From Cynocephalus volans (Eukaryota > Chordata > Mammalia > Dermoptera > Cynocephalidae), in NCBI RefSeq assembly GCF_027409185.1, contig NC_084462.1:19319577-19383576 (forward strand): DNA of 64,000 bases. The letters run 5' to 3'. The notes below the pieces were generated by a model, which made no database searches, was not told the origin of the DNA, and saw only the letters and a program-made list of their open reading frames with translations. Below, one piece after another: positions 22,986 through 35,346 of the stretch. Position 1 is the stretch's first letter. Each line of letters starts with the position of its first letter. Position numbers and translations under genes: made by a program.

Positions 22986-25852
22986 AGATTTGTCTGAATA
23001 CATTAAAACATTTAAATGATTATAGTTACTGGTGTATTTCCTTCCAGTTTTTTTGTGGTAGATTTTTAAGAAAACATGATAAAATCATATGTATGCTATT
23101 CTGCAAATTTCTTTTTTCTCTTTATAGGTGCTTTTGGGAGATGTCATGTCAGAATACATGGAGCTCCCTTATTTGTTGGTTTTTTTTTTTAAGTTGCTGC
23201 ATAGATATACACACTTTCATCATAAAATCATTTATGTATCCAGTTTCTTGGTGCACAGTAGACCTTTTACTTGGTTTCTTTCAATGGTTACATTTTATGT
23301 AACTGCAGTGCAACATCACAACCAGCAAACTGAGATTAGTGCAATGAGGATAGTGTTTATAGTTCTGTGCACTTTATCACCCAGGTAGGATCGTGTAACC
23401 CCCACTGCAATCAAGACACAGAACTGTCACCCACCACAAAGGTCTCCCTGTGCCAGCCCTCTACGGTCACAGCCATCTCCCTCCCCTGCAACCTCTCTAC
23501 CTTGCAGCTACTAATGTGCTTGCCACCTCTGTAATTGTGTCCTTTTGAGAATGTTATATAGATGGAATCACGCAGCATATGATTTTTGGAGACGGGCATT
23601 TTTTCACTCTGCACAGAGTACCCTGAGATCCAACCGATCTGCTGCGTGCATCTTTTCATCACTACACAGCGCTCCTCAGTACGGTGGCCCCACAGTTCGT
23701 CCAACCCTTCACCTGTCGAAGGCATTGGCTGTTTCCAGGTTTTAGTTTATGTAAATAAAGCTGCTATGAACGTCTGTGTACAGGATTTTGTGTGAACATA
23801 AGTTTTCCCACATCCAGGAGAAATGCCCAGGAATTAAGTTGCTCGGTCGTATGGTTAAGTGGATGTTTTGATTCTTAAAAAACTGCCAGACTATTTTTCA
23901 GAGCCACTGCAACATTTGACATTCCCACCAGCAAAGCATGAAACACCATTTTCTCCACATCCTCACCAGCATTTCACTTTGTGACTCATTTTTGTTTTAT
24001 CCAATCTGATAGGTGTGTAGCGATGTCTCCCTGCGGTTTTAATTTACATCTTCCTAGTAGCTAGTGATGATCAATGTCTTTCCACGTGCTTGTTTGCCAT
24101 GAACATATCCTTTTCAGTAAAATGTCTCTTCACGTCTCTGGCCCATTTTCTAATTGGGTTGTTTGTTGACCTGTTCAGTTTGAGAATTCTTTACATATTA
24201 TAGATAACTCCTTTGCTAGATATGTGGTCTGCAAGTATTTTCTCATAGTCTGTAGCTTGTATTTCACCCTCTTTGTAGGGTCTTTCACAGAGCAAATACT
24301 TTAAATTTTGATGAAGTCCAGTTTATTAATTTTTTCTTGTATGAATCATACGTACTTTGGTGTCATACCTAAGAATACTTCACCAGGCCCTAAGTCCTGA
24401 AGATCTTCTCCTGTGTTTTTCTCTAAAAGTTTTAGTTTTATCTTTGCATTTAAGTCTGTGGTCCATTTTGAGTTAGTTTTTGTGTAAGTGCGAGATTTAA
24501 ATTCAAGCTTATTTTTTTGGCCTGTGAGTATCTAATTGCTCCTGCACCATTCGTTGAAAAGGCCACCCCCATTCTCCATTGAATTACTTTCACACTTTTG
24601 TCAAAATTCTCTTGGCCATACTCGCGTGGGGCTATTGGTGCCTTTAATAATCTATGTCTCTAGTCCTCTGCCAATAACACACCGTATTGATTACTGTACC
24701 TGTATAATAAATCTTGAATCAGAGTGATTCTTCTCACTTTCTCCTTCTTTTTCAGAGTAGTTGTAGCTATTCCAGTTCCTTTGCCTTCCATGCAAATTTT
24801 AGAATAATCTTGTTTATATCTACAAAAAAAAAAAAAAAAAAAAACCTTGTGGGATTTTGATAGAAATTGCATTAAACCCGTACATCAATCTGGGGAGAAT
24901 TGACATCGTTCCTGTGATGAGCCTTCCAATCCGTGTCCATAGAATATCTGTCCTTTTATTGAGCCCTTCGTTAATTTATTTAGTTAGCATTTTGTATTTT
25001 GGAGTACAAGTCAGGTCCATGTTTTGTTAGATTTTCATCTAAGAAATTCTTCCTCTCTCTCTTTTTTTTAAATTCATTTTTATTTATCATTATGCAATGT
25101 AATTGATTTTTGTGGCTCTTTCCCCCTTCTCTCTTCCCCTTTACACCCCCTAGCAACCTCAGTTCTCTTCTCTTCTCTTAAAAAGTTCAATGAATTATTG
25201 TAATTGTATCTTTTTTGTTGTTTTATTTATTTATTTATTTATTTTTATTAGTTCCCACATGTGAGTGAGAACATGCAGTATTTCTCTTTCTGTGCCTGAC
25301 TTATTTCACTTAACATAATTTGCTCTAAATTCATCCCAGTTGCTGCGAGTGGCAGTATTTCATTCTTTTTTTAATAGCAGAGTAGTATTCCATTGTGTAA
25401 ATATACCACAGTTTCCTTATCCACTTGTCCAATGATGGACATTTCAGCTGGTTCCAACTCTTGGCTATTGTATATAGAGCTGCAATAAACATGACAGTAC
25501 AGGTGTCCCTGCAATGTGATAATTTCCATTCCTTTGGGTATATATACCCAGCAGTGAGATTGCTGGATCATATGGCAGTTCTATTTATAGTTGTTTGAGG
25601 AACCTCCATACCATTTTCCATAATGGCTCCATGATTTTACACTCCCACCAACAGTGTAGAAGTGTTCCCCTTTCTCTTTATCCTCATCAGCATTTGTTAT
25701 TCTGTCTTTTTGATAATAGCCAGCCTAACTGGAATGAGATGATATCTCAGTGTGGTTTTGATTTGCATTTCCTGGATGTTGAATGATGTTGAACATTTTT
25801 TCATGTGTCTGTTGGTCATTCTTATATCTTCCTTTAAGAAATGCCTATTCAG

Positions 25853-25996
25853 GGCCGAGCCCGTGGCGCACTTGGGAGAGTGCGGCGCTTGGAGCGCAGT
25901 GATGCTCCCGCCGTGGGTTCGGATCCTATATAGACCTGGCCGGTGCACTCACTGGCTGAGTGCCGGTCACGAAAAAGACAAAAAAGAAAAAGAAAA
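25853..25996 (+). mobile_element. tRNA-derived SINE, colugo CYN-like, with 17-bp TSD
   Basis: A 144-bp element between perfect copies of aagaaatgcctattcag (25836-25852 and 25997-26013). It has an A-box-like 'gtggcgcacttggga' and a B-box 'gggttcggatcct', the internal RNA polymerase III promoter of a tRNA. After the tRNA part comes a second, shorter segment (ggccggtgcactcactgg) and an A-rich tail. SINEs of this wording, tRNA-Ile-related, are recalled from colugos; this is the main lineage clue. Mobilised by L1. Confidence 0.85.
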
Positions 25997-27284
25997 AAGA
26001 AATGCCTATTCAGCTCCTTTGCCTGTTTTTTAATCTGGTTACTTGCTTTTTGTTGTTAAGTTGTTTGGGTTTCTTGAATATTCCAGATATTAATCCTTTG
26101 TCAGATGCATATTTTGCAAATATTTTCTCTCACTTGGTTGTCTTTTCATTCTGTTAATTGTTTCTTTTGCTGTGCATTATCTTTTTAGTTTGATATAATC
26201 CCATTTGTTTATTTTTCTTTTTGTTGCCTGTGCTTTTGTAGTCGTATTCATAAAGTCTATGCCCAGTCCTACTTCCTGAAGTGTTTACCCTATGTTTTCT
26301 TTTAGGAGTTCTATAGTTTCAAGATGTATATTTAATTCTTTAATCCACTTTGAGTTGATTTGGGTATGTGGTGAGAGAAACTTGTCTAGTTGCATTCTTA
26401 TACATATGGATGTCCAATTTTCCCAGCACCATTTATCAAAGAGGCAGTCTTTCCCCAGTGTATGCCTTTGTTGAAGATCAGATGGCTGTAAGTGTATGTG
26501 CTGATTTCTGGTTCCTTTATTCTGCTCCATTGGTCCATGTGTCTGTTTTCATGCCAGCACCATGCTGTTTGGTTACTACAGCTTTGTAGAATAATTTGAA
26601 GTCAGATAGTGTCATGCCTCTGACTTAATTTTTTGGCTCAGGATTGCTTTGGCTAGTCAGGGTCTTTTACTGTTCCACATTAGGATTGTTTTTTCCATCT
26701 CTGTGAAGCATGTCATTGGTATTTTAATGGTGATTGCATTGAATGTATAGATCACTTTGTGTAGTATGGACATTTTCACAACCTTAATTCTTCAGTCCAA
26801 GAGCATGGAATATCTTTCCATTTTATTGTGTCCTTTAGCAGACATTTAAAGAGGAATTAATACCAATTCTCTTCAAACTACTTCAAAAAATTGAAACAGA
26901 GGCCACTCTCCCAAACCCATTCTATGAGGCAAACATCACCCTGATACCAAAACCAGACAAAGATACAACAAAAAAAGAAAACTACAGACCAATATCCTTG
27001 ATGAGCATAGATGCAAAAATCCTCAATAAAATATTAGCAAATAGAATACAGCAACACATCCAAAAAATTATACACCACATTCAAGTGGGATTCATTCCAG
27101 GGACGTAAGGATGGTTCAACATATGCAAATCAATAAATGTGATACACCACATCAACAAAATCAAAGACAAAATCCGTATGATTATCTCAATAGACTGAAA
27201 AAGCATTAAACAAAATTCAACATTGCTTCATGATAAATACTCTCAACAAACTAGGTATAGAAGGAAAGTATCTCAACACAATTA

Positions 27285-27296
27285 AAGCCATATATG
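27285..27296. repeat. TSD, left copy (full-length + L1)
   Basis: aaagccatatat here and aaagctatatat at 33201-33212 flank the full-length + strand L1 with one mismatch. After them the disrupted ORF2 sequence of the older inverted L1 continues. Confidence 0.8.
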
Positions 27297-28066
27297 GGGG
27301 GAAGGGTCAAGATAGTGGAGTAGTCGGTTCCTGGTGTTGCTCTCTCCCACAGAGTGACCAATTTGCAGCTTTTGAGGAGCAGTGACGGAGGACCCAAGGT
27401 CTGTGCTGGAACGGACAGGAGCTGCCTGCCACGGAACCCCAGTTCAGGTTGCTCCCCATTTCCTAAAGAGACTTTGGAGCTTTGGAGCTTTGGGGCCCAC
27501 ACGCACCTAGCCTGTTGGCCAGAGAAGGCAGGCAGGGCCAGGGCAGGACTTCTGATGCAGGCCGTCCATCTCTGTGAGCAACCTGGGAGGCACAGGTTCC
27601 CAAACCCAAGCCAGAAGAGCCAGTGAAGGCTGATGGGGTGGGACTTTCAGCCCAGGCCATCCCATCTCTGTGAGAAACCTGAGAGGTTCTGGGATCCTAA
27701 GCCCCAAGTCAGACGAGTTGGGGAGCACAGGTGGGGTGGGACTTCCATGGCAGGCTATCCATCTCTGTGAGCAACCTGGGAGTCATGGGCTTCCAAGCTG
27801 CGAGCCTGACAAGCTGGTGAAGGCAGGTGGGGCAGGACTTCTGGCCCAGGCTGTCTGTCTCATGAGTGACTTGAGAGGCTCCAGACTCTCACACCACCCA
27901 ACCAGCTGGTGAAGGTGGGTGGGGCAGGACTTCCAGTCCAGGCTAGTTTCTGCTGTCCAGAAGCAGCAGACCCTTCAGTATCCAAGCCATACATCAGGGT
28001 GAAATGAGTGAACTTTGATACCCCCAGCCACAAAGACAAAACACCAAAGGAAAGAAACCAGAAATA
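27297..28066 (+). promoter_or_regulatory. L1 5'UTR with YY1-like start
   Basis: The first bases hold gtcaagatagtggagtag, which looks like a decayed CAAGATGG-type YY1 site at the position where L1 leaders normally have one. The middle is the monomer array (27535-27960). The end runs into the ORF1 start at about 28067. By analogy to other L1s it would be an internal RNA polymerase II promoter; activity is not shown. Confidence 0.65.
27535..27960 (+). repeat. Tandem ~95-bp L1 promoter monomers (about 4.5 units)
   Basis: The anchor ggact(t) recurs at about 27546, 27641, 27739, 27835 and 27926 (spacings 95, 98, 96, 91). Between anchors the order is constant: 'ccaggc..tcc', 'atctctgtgagcaacctggg', a 'gg.ttcc.aagc' part and 'agctggtgaagg'. 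The last copy is partial. Tandem promoter monomers are established for rodent L1; here the unit is much shorter. Confidence 0.85.
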
Positions 28067-29033
28067 TGAAAAATCAAGAAAGTACATCGCCACCAAAGGA
28101 AATTAATAACTTACAAGTTCTAGATCCTATAGAACAGGAAGTTTTTTAAATGACTGACAAGGAATTTAGAGTAACTATTCTAAGGAAACTAAATGAGATA
28201 CAAGAAAACTCAGTGAAACAACACAATGAAGTGAGAAAAAACAGGATCTGAAAGAAGAAATGTACAAGGAAATCAATGCCTTGAAAAAGAATGTAGCTGA
28301 GCTTGTGGAGCTGAAGGATTCATTCAGTGAAATAAAAAAAACAACAGAGAGTTTAACCAGCAAACTTGAACAAGCAGAAGAGAGAATTTCTGACCTTGAA
28401 GACAGGCTGTTTGAATTATCACAGGCAGATCAGAAAAAAAGAAAAAAGAATCAAAAAAATTGAAGAATATTTAAGAGAGAAAACTGACAACCTTAAGCAC
28501 TCAAATATCCAAACCATGGGTATTCCAGAAGGGCAGGAAAAAGGAAATGACATTGAAATATATACTCAATGAGATAATATCAGAAAACTTCCCAAGTATA
28601 GGAAAAGTCACAGATCCCCAGATTCAGGAAGCCCAAAGATCATCAAACACATTCAACCTAAAAAGGTTCTCTCCAAGACATGTGATAATCAAACTGACAA
28701 AAATCAAAGACAAAGAGAGAATCTTAAAAGCTGAAAGAGAGAAGTGGCAAATCACTTATAAGGGAGCCCCTTATATATCAGAATAACATCAGACTTTTCA
28801 TCAGAAACTCTAAAGGCCAGAAAAGAATGGGATGATATATTCAAAACACTAAAGGACAAAAATTGCCAGCCAAGAATACTTTACCCAGCAAGGCTATCCT
28901 TCCAAAATGAAGGACAAACAATATATTTCTCAGACAAACAAAAACTGTGGGAGTTCACTACCACACAACCAGCCCTACAAGAAATTCTCAAGGAAGTATT
29001 GGGTTTGATACCACAAAAACAACCATCACTACC
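28067..29033 (+). pseudogene. L1 ORF1 remnant (+ full-length L1)
   Basis: Starts with ATG at about 28067 (coding MKNQESTSPPKE) but hits an in-frame TAA at about 28147. Later open parts at 28260-28463 (coiled coil) and 28547-28786 (RRM and start of C-terminal domain) are in different frames. The end at about 29033 codes residues similar to the intact ORF1 at 16423. Gene product not possible; it is a relic of the RNA chaperone. Confidence 0.85.
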
Positions 29034-29202
29034 ATGAATACACAAGAAAGAACAATACCTACCAGCAAAACAAAAATGCTAACAAAAGAGAGAAAAAACA
29101 GCTTATCTATCACCCCAAGAAACCAACAAATACAGAAGACAAACAGAAAATTTGAAAGAAAGGAACAAAAGATACTTATGACATCTAAACAAAAGTCAGT
29201 GT

Positions 29203-32200
29203 AATGCTAGGAGTAAATCAACACCTTTCAATAATAACTCTGAATGTAACAGGACTAAATTCCCCATTTAAAAGACACAGACTGACTGACTGAATTAAAA
29301 AGATGGACCCAACAATATGCTGTCTCCAAGAGACTCACTTGACCTGTAAAGACACACATAGACTAATAGTGAAAGGATGGAAAAAGATATATCATGCAAT
29401 CAGAAATGAAAAACGAGCTGGAGTAGCTATGCTTATATCAGATAAAATAGACTTGAAAGCAAAAACTATTAAAAGAGATAAAGTTGGCCGATATATAATG
29501 ATAAAAGGATCTATCCATCAAGAAGACATAACAATCATAAATATGTATGCACCTAATGTCAGAGCAGCCAGATTTACAAAGTAAACACTATTAGATCTAA
29601 AGAAAGAAATAGACACTAACACCATAATAGTGGGGGACCTGAACATTCCACTCTCATCATTGGACAGATCATCTAGGCAAAAAAATCAGCAGAGAAACAC
29701 AAGATCTAAACAATACTTTAGAACAATTGGATTTGGCAGATAGCTGCAGAAAATTCCACCCAACAACCTCAGCATATTCATTCTTCTCATCAGCACATGG
29801 AACATTCTCCAGGATAGACCACATGTTTGGTCACAAAGCAAGTCTTAACAAATTCAAAAAATTGGAATTATTCCATATATTTTTTCTGATCACAATGGAT
29901 TAAAATTAGAAATCAATAATAAATGAAACTCTGAAAACTATACAAACTTATGGAAATTAAACAACATTCTACTTAATGATATGTGGGTCCAAGAAGAAAT
30001 TAAACAGGAAATCAAAAAATTACTTGAAACTAATGAAAATAATGACACATCATACCAAAACCTGTGGGATACTGCAAAAGCAATTTTAAGGGGGAAATTT
30101 ATTGCATTAAATGCTTACTTCAGAAGAATGGAAAGATGGCAAATAAATAACCTAACACTTCACCTTAAAGATCTAAAAAGACAAGAACAATCCAAAACTA
30201 AACTTAGTAGATGGAAAGAAATAATTAAGATCAGAGTAGAACTAAATGAAATAAAAACACAAAAAAATACAAAAGATCAATGAAACAAAAAGTTGGTTCT
30301 TTGAAAAGATTAATAAAATCAACAAACCTTTAGCAAGACTAAGAAGAGAGAAGACATGAATAACAAAAATTAGAAACGAAAAAGGTGATATTACAACTGA
30401 TACCTCAGAAATACAAGGAATCATTAGAGGCTACTATAAACATCTATATGCCGACAAATTTGAAAATCTGGAAGAAATGGATAAATTTCTGGATGCATAC
30501 AAATTACCAAAACTGAGCCAAGAAGACATAGAAAATCTGAACAGACCAATAACAATAAAAGAGATTGAAGCTGTTATCAGAAGGCTCCCAACAAAGAAAA
30601 GCCCAGGACTGGATGGGTTCACTGCAGAGTTCTACCAAATCTTCAAAGAGGAACTTATACCAATTCTCTACAAATTGTTCCAAAAGATTGAAGCAGAGGC
30701 CATTCTACCAAACTCATTCTATGAAGCAAATATCACCCCGATACGAAAACCAGACAAAGATGCATCAAAAATAGATGCCAATATCCTTGATGAATATAGA
30801 TGCACAAATCCTCAATAAAATATTAGCTAACAGAATACAGCAACACATATAGAAAATTATACACCATGATCAAGTGGGATTCATCCCAGGGATGCAAGGT
30901 TGGTTCAACATATGCAAATCAATAAATGTGATACACCACATTAATAAAAGCAAAGACAAAAACCACATGGTCATCTCTATTGACACTGAAAAAGCATTTG
31001 ATGAAATTCAACATCCTTTCATGATAAAGACTCTCTATAAGTTAGGCATAGATGGAAAGTATCTCAACATAATTAAAGCAATATACAATAAGCCCACTGC
31101 CAATATCATCCTGAATGGGGAAAAGCTGAAAGCTTTTCCCTTAAAAACAGGAACTACACAAGGATACCCACTCTCACCACTCCTATTCAACTTAGTGTTG
31201 GAAGTACTAGCCAGAGCAATCACAGAAGAGAAGGAAATAAAAGGCATCCAGATTGGAAAGGATGAAGTCAACCTGTCCCTTTTTGCAGATGATATGATCC
31301 TAAAGCTTTTATAAAAAAAAACTCCTAGAGTTGATAAACGATTTCAGCAAAGTTGCAGGAGACAAAATCAACACACAAAAATCAGTAGCATTTCTATACT
31401 ACACCAGTGAACATGCAGAAAAAGAAATCAAGAAAGCTAGCCATTTACAATAGCCACCAAAAAAATAAAATATTCATGACTAAAGCTGACCAAGGATGTG
31501 AAAAATCTCTATGAAGAGTACTACAAACCACTGTTGAGAGAAATTAAAGAGGACACAAGAAGATGGAAAGATATCCCATGCTCTTGGATTGGAAGAATTA
31601 ACATTGTGAAAATGTCCATATTACCCAAAGTGATCTACAGATTCAATGCAACCCCCATCAAAATTCCAATGACATTTTTCTCTGAGATGGAAAAAGCTTT
31701 CCAGACATTTATATGGAAGAACAAAAGACCGCACATAGCCAAAGCAATCCTGAGCAAAAAAAAATAAAGCTGGTGGCATAACACTACCTGACTTTGAACT
31801 ATATTACAAAGCTGTAATAACCAAAACAGCACAGTACCGGCATAAAAACAGACACATGGATTAATGGAACAGAATAGAGAACCCAGAAATTAACCCATAT
31901 GCCTACAGCCATCTGATCTTTGACAAAGGCAGCAAGTCTACATACTGGGGAAGAGACTGCCTTATCAACAAGTGGTGCTGGGAAAACTGGATAATTATAT
32001 GTAGGAGAATGAAACTAGACCCGTATCTTTCACCATATACAAAAATCAACTCAAAATGGATTAAAGAATTGAATATACACCCTGAAACAAAACTCCTTAA
32101 AGAAAACATAGAGGAAACACTCCAGGAAATAGGAGTGGGTACAGAATTCATGAATAGGACCCAAAAAGCACAGGCAACTAAAGGTAAAATAAACAAATGG

Positions 32201-32935
32201 GATTATATCAAACTAAAAAGCTTCTACACAGCAAAAGAAACAATCAACAGAGTAAAAAAACAACCAACAGAGTGGGAGAAAATATTTGCAAAATATACAT
32301 CTGACAAAGGATTAATATCCAGAGTATATAAGGAACTCAAACAACTTTACAACAAAAAAAATAACCCAATTTTAAAATGGGCAAAGGAGCTGAATAGGCA
32401 TTTCTCAAAGGAAGATATACAAATGGCCAACAGACACATGAAAAAATGCACAGTATCACTCAACATCCGGGAGATGCAAATCAAAAGCACACTGAGATAC
32501 CATCTCACCCCAGTCAGGATGGGGAATGTCCAAAAGACTGAGAACAATAAGTGCTGGAGAGGTTGTGGAGAAAAAGGAACTCTCATCCACTGTTGGTGGG
32601 GCTGCAAAATGGTGCAGCCTTTACGGAAAATGATATGGAGGTTCCTCAAACAGTTACAGATAGATCTACCATATGACCCAGCCATCCCACTGTTGGGAAT
32701 ATACCCAGAGGAATGGAAATCATCAAGTCGAAGGTATACCTGTTCCTCAATGTTCATCGCAGCACTCTTTACAATAGCTATGAGTTGGAACCAGCCCAAA
32801 TGTCCATCATCTGATGAGTGGAGAAGGAAACTGTGGTATATCTACACAATGGAATACTACTCTGCTATAAAAAAGAATGAAATACTACCATTCGCAAACA
32901 ACATGGATGGACTTAGAGAAAATTATATTAAGTGA
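29203..32935 (+). pseudogene. L1 ORF2 remnant (+ full-length L1)
   Basis: Endonuclease-RT remnant starting at ATG about 29203. Stops begin at once (TGA near 29291). Open parts: 29303-29584 (endonuclease, with the Glu of CLQETH), 29981-30283, 30477-30818, 30874-31314 (RT to FADDMI), 31498-31767 and 32009-32935 (308 residues, including CWRGCGEKG...CWWGC zinc knuckle at about 32551-32604). The frame shifts near 32900, giving an altered C-terminus. Non-functional. Confidence 0.85.
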
Positions 32936-33600
32936 AACAAGTCAGACACAGAAAGAGAAATACCACATGTTCTCACTTATTTGTGGGAGCTAAAAATTAA
33001 TAAATAAATAAACACAGAAACAAAGGGTGGGGGGAAGAAGACAGAACAACCACAAAAATTCCTTGAACTATTTAAGCCAAGTGCACAGATATGATGTGGG
33101 GGAGGAGGGGAGTGGGTAGAGAGGAATGGGTAAAGGGGCATGAAAATCAAGTACAATGTATTTTGAGAAGTAAAATAAAATAAAATAAAATAAATTTTAA
33201 AAAGCTATATATTACAAATCCACTGCCAATATCATCCTTAATGGTGAAAAGCTGAAAGTTTTTCCATTAAGAATGGGAACAAGACAAGGATGCCCACTCT
33301 CACCACGCCTATTCAACATAGTATTGGAAATACTAGCCAGAGCAATCAGGCAAGAGAAAGAAATGAAGGGCATCGAGACTGGAAAAGACAGTCAAATTGT
33401 CCCCGTTTGCAGGTGACATGATCCTATATATGGAGAATCCTAAAGTCTCTACAAAAAACCTCTTAGAGTTGAAAAACGATCTCAGTACGGTTGCAGGATA
33501 CAAAATAAACACACAAAAATTGGTAGCATTTTTATACTCCAACAGTGAACTAGCAGAAAAAGAAATCAAGAAAGCTAGACCATTTATAATAGTCACCAAA

Positions 33601-33628
33601 AATAAATAAATAAATAAATAAATAAAAT
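33601..33628 (+). repeat. (AAAT)n microsatellite
   Basis: Short tetranucleotide run within the inverted L1 portion, where other L1 copies have a 'lys-lys-ile-lys-tyr-leu' coding stretch. Local expansion of an A-rich codon run. Confidence 0.8.
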
Positions 33629-34204
33629 ACCTAGGAATAAAATTAACCAAGGATGTGAAAGATCTCTTCAATGAGAACTACAAATCACTGGTGAGAGAAA
33701 TGTCTCTTTTTTTAAGTGATTGTAAATGGTATTTATCATATTTTTACGTTCAGTTTCTGTGTGTTTATTGGTAGAATAGAGATATAATTAATTTTGTTTT
33801 GTTCATCTTATATGCTGTGACCTTGCTAAATTCACTTATCAGTTCTATGAGGTTTTTTTTTTTCCTTAAGGTTTTCTAAGTAGACACTTATGTCATCTGC
33901 ATATAAGGACAGTTTTAATTTTTCATTCCCAATCTGTATGTCTTTCATTTCCCTGTTTTGACTCTTTGTGCTAGCTAGAACTTCTACTACTATATTGAAT
34001 TGCAGTACATCCCTGCCTTGTTCTTGAGCTTAGGGGAGACTTTGGTATTTCACTATTGTGTGATGTTAGCTGTAAGTTTTTGTAGATTTTTAAATTCAAG
34101 TTAAAGAAGTTGTCCTCTATTCCTAGTTTTCTGAGAGTTTTATATGAATGGGTGTTCAGTTTTGTCAAACGCTTTTTCTACATCAATTGTATGATCATGC
34201 AATT

Positions 34205-34572
34205 TGTATTAGTGTATTTTTATTGCTTTTGACAAAATACTTGGAGCTGGGTGATTTATAGAAAAAAATGAAATTTATTCTGGTGAGGGTCCCAGGTGTC
34301 TCACATTGCAAGATGGTAGCGGGGGGGGGGAGAGAGAGAGAGAGAGAGAGACTTTCCTCTTCTTTTAAAGCCCTCAGAACCACGCCCCTGACCACCATTT
34401 TTAATCCATTCACTACTGCAGGGTCCTACAATCCGATCACCTCTTCAAGGCTCCACCTTTCAATTACCATAATAGGATCTCCCACCGGGGGCCAAGTTTC
34501 TAACACATAAAACTTGGGGGATACAATTCAAGCTTCAGGGAATTTGGGGGGGACATAATTCAATCTACTACA
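34205..34572 (-). mobile_element. MaLR solo LTR (MST/MLT1-like), minus strand
   Basis: Reverse-complement MaLR landmarks: 'ggagctgggtgatttatag', 'aaatttattctgg', 'ggctccacctttcaatta', 'ccaagtttctaacacataaaac', closing with 'ttcaatctactaca'. A G-run followed by (GA)n at 34320-34350 has expanded inside it. Sits within the old minus-strand L1. No coding content. Confidence 0.75.
34320..34350 (+). repeat. G-run and (GA)n microsatellite
   Basis: About ten G followed by alternating AG dinucleotides inside a MaLR LTR. Simple-sequence expansion. Confidence 0.85.
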
Positions 34573-35247
34573 TGTTTTTTTTTTCTTTAGCATGTTATTA
34601 CGTTTATTAATTTTCAAAAGTTTAAGCAGCCTTGCATCCCTAAAATAAACCCTACTTTGTCATGGTGTATAATTGTTTCTGTATATTACTGAATATTATT
34701 TGCTAATATTTTGTTAAGAATTTTTGTTTCTGTATTCATGCATGACGTTGGTCTGCAGTTCTCTCTTTTTTTTTTTTTTTTTTTGTGCTGTCTTTGGTTT
34801 TGGTCTGAGGGTAATACTGGCTTTATAGAATGAGTTAGGAGGTGCCCCCTCCTCTTCTGTTTTCTGAAAAGACTGTGTAATTAGTATCAATTCTTCCTTA
34901 AATATTTGACAGAGTTCTCCAGTGAGTCCACCTGGAGATTTCTTTTTTTGGTAGGTTTTAAATTATGAATTCAATTTCCTTAATAGTTATGGGGATATTC
35001 GAATTATTTATCTCATGCTGGGTGAGTTGTGGTAGTTGGTTTTTTTCAAGGAATTCATCCCCTTTATCTAAAGTATCAGATTTATGTGTGTAGAGTTGTT
35101 TGTACTGTTTCCTTATTATCCATTATAGCGATTTCACCATCTCATTCACTACATTAAATAATTTGTGTCTTCTTATTTATTTATTTATTTATTTTGGCAG
35201 TTTTACTAGACGCTTTCAATTTTCTTAATTATTTGAAAGCAGCAGCT

Positions 35248-35346
35248 TTCGTTTGTCTTTTGGTGGCTGGCATGTACCAGGATCTGAAACCTCGACCTTG
35301 GTGTTAACGACACCACGGTCTAATCAACTGAGCTAACCAGCCAGCC
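35248..35346 (-). mobile_element. tRNA-derived SINE (tRNA-Ile-like, monomeric), minus strand
   Basis: Reverse complement begins gggctggctggttagctcag, a tRNA 5' half with a clear A-box. It continues 'ttgattagaccgtggtg', 'taacaccaaggtcgagg' and a B-box-like 'ggtttcagatcc', then a short A-rich tail (ccaccaaaag). Flanks share an imperfect agcagctttyrttt duplication. Same general family as the SINE at 25853 but without its second segment. Consistent with colugo tRNA-Ile SINEs. Confidence 0.75.

Larger units (their letters stand above)
27297..33200 (+). mobile_element. Full-length L1 (+), decayed ORFs, monomeric 5'UTR
   Basis: A 5.9-kb L1 from a 5' end 'ggggggaagggtcaagata' to an (AAAAT)n tail at about 33170-33200. 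The 5'UTR is only about 0.77 kb and contains tandem ~95-bp units. ORF1 (about 28067-29033) and ORF2 (about 29203-32935) are both broken by several stops and frameshifts. The 3'UTR has G-rich purine tracts at about 33028-33045 and 33096-33122. It inserted into the inverted L1, giving 12-bp TSDs with one mismatch. Its 5'UTR is unlike that of the 12135-18945 L1 although the ORFs are closely similar. Confidence 0.9.
25072..33702 (-). mobile_element. 5'-inverted L1 (twin-priming product), itself split by later insertions
   Basis: 25072-26838 reads as L1 3' end on the minus strand, from the A-rich tail back to the ORF2 segment coding 'trp-lys-asp-ile-pro'. At 26838/26839 orientation flips. 26839-27296 and 33201-33702 read on + from the RT region ('phe-lys-glu-glu-leu') through the FADD region to just before the segment where the minus part begins. 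This is the signature of 5' inversion during L1 insertion. Both outer ends abut a ctcttttttt-like stretch (about 25059 and 33705), a low-complexity candidate TSD. A SINE (25853) and a full-length L1 (27297-33200) were inserted later. Confidence 0.85.

Noticed and set aside
24822..24843. A-run as tail of a separate retroposon
   Set aside because: The old L1 sequence continues in the same order on both sides and no TSD is visible, so it is an expanded A-tract within the L1.
25853..25996. Functional tRNA gene
   Set aside because: Only A- and B-box-like parts are tRNA-like; the cloverleaf is not complete, and TSDs plus an A-rich tail show a SINE.
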